DNA from: Burkholderia sp.
GTDB taxonomy: Bacteria > Pseudomonadota > Gammaproteobacteria > Burkholderiales > Burkholderiaceae
Direction: 5' to 3'
NCBI GenBank assembly: GCA_040954445.1
Contig: CP144362.1
Location: 372,001 to 436,000, forward strand
Length of the DNA stretch: 64,000 nucleotides
Shown piece by piece: positions 58,769 through 64,000 of the stretch; within the stretch, counting starts at the first letter, position 1; each line of letters opens with the position of its first letter. Below the pieces are notes generated by a model that made no database searches, was not told the origin of the DNA, and saw nothing but the letters and a program-made list of their open reading frames with translations. A program made the translations under genes and the position numbers.

Positions 58769-59877
58769 GCCGAGGCTCCGTGAAGCGGATGCACGTCGGC
58801 CAAGTCGAAATAGCCGTTGTAGCCTTCCAAATAGATCGCCGCGCGATGGCCGAACAGTGACATCGCCGGGGTACGCGTAACCAGTTGCTGCGGATAGCGC
58901 TCGACCTGCACTCGCGTGCCGACCGGGTAGCGGCCGTTCCAATCGTCGATGCGCTGCTGCAGCTCGCTCAGTTCGCGCTCACGGTCGTAGGCGGGCGTAG
59001 AGGACAAGCTACCTGCAGTGGCAGGTGCTACGGTCGGGGTATGCTTGCGAATCTCGACTAACAGCCGCGTCAGCACCTGCCCCGGCCCGAGTTCGAGGAA
59101 TTCGCTTTGCCCCAGCGCCAGCAGATAGTGAACCGATCGAGTCCACTGCACCGGCTGCGTGATCTGCGCGGCCAACAGCTCGGCGGTGCGCTCCAGCACA
59201 TACGGCTGGGCCTCGACGTTTGAGATTACCGGGATGCGCGGCCTGTTGAAATGGAATTCGCCAAGGTAGGCTACGAAGGCCTGCCGCGCCACGGTCATGT
59301 AGCGCGAGTGGAAGGCTCCGCTGGTATTGAGTGGAACGAAGTGCGCCTGTTCGGCATCGAACAGAGGCGCGGCGCGCGCGATGTCCTCCTTCAGCCCAGA
59401 AATGATGGTCTGGCTCGGGCTATTGAGGTTGGCGATGTCAATTGCGTCCAGGCCATGCCGGGCCAGCAGCGCGCTGATGGCCACTTCATCCGGACCGATC
59501 ACCGCAGCCATCGCGCCGGGCGGCGCCTCGCTCATCAACTCGCCGCGCTTGCGCACTAGGCGGAGACCGTCCTCGAAGCCGATCACGCCGGCTGCCTCCA
59601 GTGCGTTGTATTCGCCTAGGCTGTGACCCAGTACGTAGGCGGGCGCGCCGTATTCGTGCAAGCGCCGGCGATAGGACAGTGCATTGACCACGTACAGCGC
59701 CGGCTGCGTGTAACGCGTCTGGCCTAATTGATGCTTCGGGTCCTCTAAGCACAGCTCACGGATCGAGTAGCCGAGGATGCGGTCGGCCGCCTCGGTCAGC
59801 TCGGGGAACGAGACGAACAGGTCGGTTCCCATGCCTATGGCTTGGGAACCCTGACCCGGAAACATGTAAACGCTCAT
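58765..59877 (-). CDS. trans-acting malonyl-CoA acyltransferase
   Basis: The 370-aa discrete AT loads malonyl units on the AT-less modules. Motifs: FPGQGSQ (6-12), GHSLGEY (84-90) with nucleophile Ser86, Arg111 in VRKRGELM which binds the malonyl carboxylate, and SGAFHS. The last about 70 residues (TRTPAMSLFGHRAAIYLEGY and onward) resemble the linker joining AT to ER in fused AT-ER proteins, so the AT and the following ER gene probably derive from one fused gene that was split at the ATGA overlap. ATG at 59877 follows GGAGG by 8 bases, 49 bases after the preceding PKS. Confidence 0.92.
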   Translation of the reverse strand: MSVYMFPGQGSQAIGMGTDLFVSFPELTEAADRILGYSIRELCLEDPKHQLGQTRYTQPALYVVNALSYRRRLHEYGAPAYVLGHSLGEYNALEAAGVIGFEDGLRLVRKRGELMSEAPPGAMAAVIGPDEVAISALLARHGLDAIDIANLNSPSQTIISGLKEDIARAAPLFDAEQAHFVPLNTSGAFHSRYMTVARQAFVAYLGEFHFNRPRIPVISNVEAQPYVLERTAELLAAQITQPVQWTRSVHYLLALGQSEFLELGPGQVLTRLLVEIRKHTPTVAPATAGSLSSTPAYDRERELSELQQRIDDWNGRYPVGTRVQVERYPQQLVTRTPAMSLFGHRAAIYLEGYNGYFDLADVHPLHGASA

Positions 59878-59926
59878 CAAAAAGTCCTCCACTCAGCTTA
59901 TGATCAGAATTGCGGCGACAGGGGGC

Positions 59927-62900
59927 TTAGCGCCCCTCGACCACGGCCAGTGAGGCATCTGCTCCGACCGCGTCAAGCAGCGTCCGCGAGCCCGGGTCCT
60001 CGCGCAGCAGGCGCGCGATGCGGATCACGCTGACCTGCTCAAGTTCGAGCAAATCAGTGGCCCGCAAACGGGTACCTTGTTGTTCGTTGAGGCGGTTGGC
60101 CAGGTGCGTGAAGCCGATCGAATCAACGCCGTAGTCGCTGATGTCGAGATCCAGGTCGACTTCCTCGATCTCAACCTTGAGCAGGGCCGCCACGGCCTCG
60201 CGCACCTGCGCCCGCAGCGGCTCGTCGGAATGCGCGGCGGGGCCCGCGTCGCGCGGAGTGGGCGTGACCGGCACCGCGCTTGGACCCCGGTCGCGCCGCG
60301 TTACGGGGGTTGTGCCGGTGCTGAGCGCTGGCAATTTCTGTTCCAGCAGGCGGGCGATGCGCTCCACGCTAGCCATCTCCAGCTCCATGAAATCGGTCGA
60401 CCGCAAGGCGCTGCCGAAGCGAAGGTTCAGCTGGTTGGCGAGATGGGTGAAACCGATCGAGTCCAGGCCGTAGTCACCGATGTCCTGGCCCGCCTCAATC
60501 TGCTCGGGTTCAACCTTGAGCAGTGCAGCCACCAGCTCGCGCACCTGGCACGACAGGCTCGTCTTCGGCGACGTCGCGTCGCCTGCCGTGGCCACAGCCA
60601 CCGGCGAGCTCTGCCCGAGCAAGGCCGCCCGCATGTGCACTGGCTCGCCCTCCAGGGCTAGTACCTGCGGGAATGCGCCGGCCAGCGCATGGGCCAGCGC
60701 CCGGCATCCGGTTGCCGCGCGCATTGGTCGGATACCGGTGCCGGCAGTCAGCAACTGCTCGGTGGCTTTGTCCATGCTCATGCCGCCCTCGGCCCACAGC
60801 GGCCAGTTGACCGACAGGGAGCGGCCCGACCGCCCCTGTGTCTGTCGATAGACCGCGAAGGCGTCGAGGAAGCCGTTGGCACTGGCGTAGTCGGCCTGGC
60901 CAGCATTGCCGAACAGGGCCGCTGCCGAGGAAAACAGTACGAAGCAGTCGAGCGGCAGCATGCGGGTAGCCAGGTCCAGGTGTAGCGCGCCAAGCAGCTT
61001 GGGTGCCAGCACCTGGTCGACTCTATCGCGCTCCTGGTCGACGAGATACGCGTCGCGCAGCACGCCGGCCAGGTGCAGCACGCCATCGAGGCGGCCGTAG
61101 CTGGCGACGATCTCGTCCACCAGCGCCTGCACCGCAGCAGCATCGGTGATGTCTAACACCGCGTGACGGATTGCTAGGCCCTGCTCCGCGAGCGCAGCTA
61201 GCCGCGCGCGACGTGTTTCGACGGGCGCTGAGCGGCTGGCCAGGATCACGGTCGCGCCCTCGGCACGGCGGGTGATCTCCTCGGCGAACAGCAGCCCCAG
61301 CCCGCCCGCGCCTCCGCTCAGCAGATACACGCCACGCGCGCGCCACGGCAGGGCCGGCTCCACGGTGGCCGGCGGCAGTTCCTGGAGCGCCCAGGTTTCG
61401 CGGCGTCCCTGGCGATAGCGCACCCAGTCCTCGTGCGCTCGCACGGCATTCTCGTCGAGGCGCGCCTGCCAGGTGGCGCGATCTTCGCCGCCTTCCATCA
61501 CCAGCAACTGCCCGCTCAGCTTACGGCTCTCCTGGCCCAGGCTGCGCAGCATGCTGGACAGCCCAGAGAGCAGGAGCTCGTCGTCGCGCCCGAGGATCGC
61601 CACCTGCAGCAGCAAGGGTTCGCTCAGTTTATCGCGCAGCCGCGCGCGCAGGCGCGCATGGAACTGCCCATAGAGGTCGACGCAGCGCGCCACCGGCTCG
61701 GCCTGCTCACTGCGGAAACGCTCGATTGGCAGCGCTGGCAAGGCGGCATCGTCGAGCCTAGCCTGGCTGCCCAACAACCAGAGTTCACGGTGCGGTAACG
61801 CGCGCCCCGTCGCTGCTGGAAGCGACGCGGCGCGCCAAGTCGGCTGGCACAGCAGCAGGTCAGGATCGATGGCGGGCCGCCGTCGGCTGCACACTACACC
61901 AGCATAACGCACCGCGGCGGGTGCCCAGTAACGCTCGCCCGCGAACGGATAGCCGGGCAAGCTTACACGGCGCGGTCGGGCTCCGCGATACAGCAGCGAC
62001 CAGTCCAACGGCTCGCCTTGCCCCCATAGTTTCAGCAGAAGCTCGTGCTTGCCGCGCTTAATCCAGCCGCGCAGAGTTTGCGCGAAACTCTCATCGTCCA
62101 GCATCCCGGAGCCGACAGCGCGGCCCTGGCCGACGCTGCTACGCAGCAAGGGCCGCCCGGCCTCGCGATCCTCCAGGAAAGCCGCCAGGCAAGCACGCAC
62201 CTGGCCCAGCGAATCGGCGACGAAGCCGAGCCTCTCAGCGAGTGCCTCGCGGCCCACCTGCAAGGTGTAGGCGAGCTCGGCCAGGGTGATGCCGCTACTG
62301 AATTCGCCGTTGAGGAAATCGAGCAGGCGTTGCGCCACTGCGCGCAGACGATCGAGATTCGCGGCCGACAGCACGATCAGCGCTGGCGAATCCGCATCGG
62401 TCGGGGCCGGCACGATCGGCGCCACGTATTCCTCGACCAGCAGGTGCGCATTCGCGCCGCCCGCGCCGAACGAGGACACGCCCGCACGGCGCGGATGGCC
62501 GGCTGGCCGCGGCCAGGGTGCCAGTTTGCGCTGCACGGAAAACGGCGTACCGTTGAAATCGATCCGTGGGTTGAGCGTGTCGGCATGCAGGCTGGGCGCG
62601 AGCTGGCCATGACGCATCTGCAGCAGCAGCTTGGTCAACCCAGCGATGCCAGCCACGCCCTCGCCATGGCCGATGTTCGACTTGACCGAACCCAGTGCAC
62701 ACCAGGGTGCCGCGCCGACCGGCGCGCCGAAAGCCTCGGCCAGGCCGCGCACCTCGATCGGGTCGCCCAGCTCGGTACCAGTGCCGTGCGCCTCCACGCA
62801 GCCGATGCTGTGCGGCGCGAAGCCGGCCCGCTCAATCGCCTCGGCCACTAGGCGTCCCTGCGCCACCGGGCTGGGCACCGTGTAGCCGTGGGTCCGGCCA

Positions 62901-63766
62901 CCGGCATTGAGCGCGCTGCCCTTGATCACGCCGTAGATCAGGTCGCCGTCTTCGATGGCGCGTTGCAGCGGCTTGAGCAGCACCGAGCCCACGCCCTCGC
63001 CGTCGACGAAGCCGTCCGCGCCAGCGCCAAAGGCGCGGCAATGCGAGCCGGCCGATAGCATGCCGACCGAGGCCAGCCGCGCGTAGTGCGCCGGATGCAT
63101 GATTAGGTTCACGCCGCCGGCGATCGCCACCTCGCTGGTGCCGGTGGCCAGGCTTTCAATCGCCAAGTGGATCGCACTCAGCGAGGACGAGCAAGCGCTG
63201 TTGACCACCAGGCTTGGCCCGTGGAAATCAAACACATGGGAGACGCGGTTGGCCAGCGTCCACTGGCTGGCCAGCAGCGAATAGCTGCTGTTCATAGCAC
63301 CCACGAAGACCGCCACCCGGCGGCTCGCGCTCAGGCTGGCGGGGGTGTAGCCGGCATCCTCGATCAGCAGATAGGCGCTTTCCAGGAAAAGGCGCTCCTG
63401 CGGATCGAGATGCTCAGCCTCGCTAGGCGCGATGCGGAAGAAGCGCGGATCGAAGCGGTCGATCCCGTCGAGGAAGCCACCCCAGCGCGTGTAGCTGCGC
63501 CCCGGCGTGCCGCGTGCGCTATCGTGATAGGCGCGCCAATCCCAGCGCTCGGGCGGGATTTCGACAATGCAATCGCGACCGGCGCGCAGGTTCTCCCAAA
63601 ATTGCCGCCAGTCAACCGCCTTGGGATAGCGGGCGCTGATGCCGATAATAGCCGTGTCCACATGGCCGGGTGCGCGCACACAGCCGCCAGCTCCAGCCTG
63701 AGGCCGGCGGTCGGCAGCGTGCGAGGACGGCGTAGCGTCGAAGTCCTGGTTGAGGTTGGGCTTCAA
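59927..63766 (-). CDS. trans-AT PKS module: KS-KR-ACP-ACP
   Basis: The 1,279-aa PKS has a KS (about 40-470) with a complete triad (Cys192 in NSACSSSL, EAHGTGT, SNIGHGEG), a post-KS linker ending LPGYPFAGERYW, a KR around 820 with GGAGGLG and SSAAALFGNAGQADYASANG, and two similar ACPs with Ser1103 (DYGLDSIGF) and Ser1216 (DYGVDSIGF). No AT, DH or thioesterase is seen; it should add one acetate and leave a hydroxyl. Neither ACP has the Trp after Ser typical of beta-branching ACPs. Start: TTG at 63766 overlaps the upstream stop (TTGA) and has GGGAGAA just before it; the open frame extends further upstream to 63967 but there it overlaps the end of the upstream gene. Confidence 0.88.
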   Translation of the reverse strand: MKPNLNQDFDATPSSHAADRRPQAGAGGCVRAPGHVDTAIIGISARYPKAVDWRQFWENLRAGRDCIVEIPPERWDWRAYHDSARGTPGRSYTRWGGFLDGIDRFDPRFFRIAPSEAEHLDPQERLFLESAYLLIEDAGYTPASLSASRRVAVFVGAMNSSYSLLASQWTLANRVSHVFDFHGPSLVVNSACSSSLSAIHLAIESLATGTSEVAIAGGVNLIMHPAHYARLASVGMLSAGSHCRAFGAGADGFVDGEGVGSVLLKPLQRAIEDGDLIYGVIKGSALNAGGRTHGYTVPSPVAQGRLVAEAIERAGFAPHSIGCVEAHGTGTELGDPIEVRGLAEAFGAPVGAAPWCALGSVKSNIGHGEGVAGIAGLTKLLLQMRHGQLAPSLHADTLNPRIDFNGTPFSVQRKLAPWPRPAGHPRRAGVSSFGAGGANAHLLVEEYVAPIVPAPTDADSPALIVLSAANLDRLRAVAQRLLDFLNGEFSSGITLAELAYTLQVGREALAERLGFVADSLGQVRACLAAFLEDREAGRPLLRSSVGQGRAVGSGMLDDESFAQTLRGWIKRGKHELLLKLWGQGEPLDWSLLYRGARPRRVSLPGYPFAGERYWAPAAVRYAGVVCSRRRPAIDPDLLLCQPTWRAASLPAATGRALPHRELWLLGSQARLDDAALPALPIERFRSEQAEPVARCVDLYGQFHARLRARLRDKLSEPLLLQVAILGRDDELLLSGLSSMLRSLGQESRKLSGQLLVMEGGEDRATWQARLDENAVRAHEDWVRYRQGRRETWALQELPPATVEPALPWRARGVYLLSGGAGGLGLLFAEEITRRAEGATVILASRSAPVETRRARLAALAEQGLAIRHAVLDITDAAAVQALVDEIVASYGRLDGVLHLAGVLRDAYLVDQERDRVDQVLAPKLLGALHLDLATRMLPLDCFVLFSSAAALFGNAGQADYASANGFLDAFAVYRQTQGRSGRSLSVNWPLWAEGGMSMDKATEQLLTAGTGIRPMRAATGCRALAHALAGAFPQVLALEGEPVHMRAALLGQSSPVAVATAGDATSPKTSLSCQVRELVAALLKVEPEQIEAGQDIGDYGLDSIGFTHLANQLNLRFGSALRSTDFMELEMASVERIARLLEQKLPALSTGTTPVTRRDRGPSAVPVTPTPRDAGPAAHSDEPLRAQVREAVAALLKVEIEEVDLDLDISDYGVDSIGFTHLANRLNEQQGTRLRATDLLELEQVSVIRIARLLREDPGSRTLLDAVGADASLAVVEGR

Positions 63767-64000
63767 GACTGTTCTCCCGCCGGCTGGTCCGGCTCGAAAG
63801 GTGTGGCGTCGAAAGCGTCGGCGTCCTCGAGCACGCCGGCGTAACGCAGCGACTCTGGGGCCCAGTAGCTCTCCTCGGCGAAGGGGTAACCTGGCAGCAG
63901 GCCGATGCGCCGCGGTCGATGCGCGGCGTATAGGTGCCTCCAGTCGAGTGGATAACCGCGGCACCACAGATCCAGCAGCGAGGCGTGTTTCTCGCGGGCT
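63763..64000 (-). CDS. Upstream PKS, C-terminal end only (runs off window)
   Basis: The last 78 codons of another PKS read LLDLWCRGYPLDWRHLY, then RRIGLLPGYPFAEESYW, then a short tail ending PAGEQS and a TGA at 63763-63765. This is the linker that follows a KS in trans-AT systems, so the protein ends just after a KS with no ACP of its own, and the next protein begins with a KS. What lies before is outside the window. Confidence 0.85.
   Translation of the reverse strand, partial: AREKHASLLDLWCRGYPLDWRHLYAAHRPRRIGLLPGYPFAEESYWAPESLRYAGVLEDADAFDATPFEPDQPAGEQS
63772..63778 (-). promoter_or_regulatory. Ribosome site supporting a TTG start
   Basis: GGGAGAA, 5 bases before the TTG at 63766 and inside the last codons of the upstream PKS, decides this unusual start and implies translational coupling. 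Confidence 0.55.

Noticed and set aside
58860..59877. Possible second editing hydrolase role for the AT next to the ER gene
   Set aside because: It keeps Arg111 and GHSLGEY, so it is better explained as the malonyl AT.
60000..60500. Beta-branching (HMG-CoA synthase) docking on the tandem ACPs
   Set aside because: Neither ACP shows the Trp after the active Ser, and no HCS cassette genes are in view.
63767..63967. N-terminal extension of the KS-KR-ACP-ACP protein to 63967
   Set aside because: It overlaps the real end of the upstream PKS in another frame and is Arg-rich; the TTG at 63766 with GGGAGAA fits better.
1..64000. CRISPR array or phage
   Set aside because: The only repeats are IS ends, the hairpin family and PKS module duplications; no regular short repeat-spacer pattern or phage structural gene was seen.

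Overview
The window reads as a chromosomal segment of a Burkholderia-type betaproteobacterium undergoing genome erosion. GC-rich core genes (hpnA, ridA, gltX, a tRNA-Ala/Glu/Asp cluster, a secreted TPR protein, mutM, mutY, hpnD, shc, ptsI) have the sequence character I associate with Burkholderia. They are separated, truncated or broken by many copies of one IS5-family (IS903-like) insertion sequence, with remnants of IS630- and IS3-type elements. This pattern fits a host-restricted symbiont or a lineage recently released from selection on much of its genome; that reading is inference.

Left part (1 to about 23,400): core genes alternate with IS copies. Two complete IS copies with an intact 318-aa transposase are at 4086-5208 and 5934-7056; a third intact-frame copy runs off the left edge. 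The others are frameshifted, deleted, or reduced to terminal repeats. mutM has been destroyed by a nest of IS insertions (ends at 12598-12798 and 15385-15560), while mutY next to it stays open. A gene starting at 1870 and a LON-domain gene at 16719-17057 survive only as fragments. hpnD and shc take their stop codons from inserted repeat sequence.

Right part (23,486 to 64,000, all minus strand): a trans-acyltransferase polyketide synthase (trans-AT PKS) cluster. In transcription order it holds the 3' end of an upstream PKS, a KS-KR-ACP-ACP protein, a malonyl-type AT, a PfaD-type trans-enoylreductase, and a single 8,904-residue PKS. It continues with a SnoaL-like protein, a MATE exporter and an AT-like acyl hydrolase; beyond a decayed IS copy lie a P450, an unassigned 244-aa protein with a possible acetoacetate-decarboxylase fold, and an SDR. 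The giant PKS starts with an adaptor-GNAT-ACP loading module, has five modules, and ends in a ketosynthase that has lost its catalytic cysteine and one histidine. No integrated AT, NRPS module, thioesterase or HMG-CoA-synthase cassette is visible.

Working model: GNAT loads an acetyl starter. Modules 1 and 3 (KS-DH-KR-ACP) form double bonds. Module 2 has a DH with a changed motif. Module 4 (KS-DH-KR-MT-ACP-ER) adds an alpha-methyl and may fully reduce. Module 5 (KS-KR-ACP) leaves a hydroxyl. The discrete AT supplies malonyl units, the acyl hydrolase clears stalled chains, tailoring enzymes finish the product and MATE exports it. The roughly 34 kb from 30,000 to 64,000 contains no IS remnant that I can see, although the preceding 30 kb is full of them, which suggests the pathway is under selection. 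I cannot name the product from the sequence.
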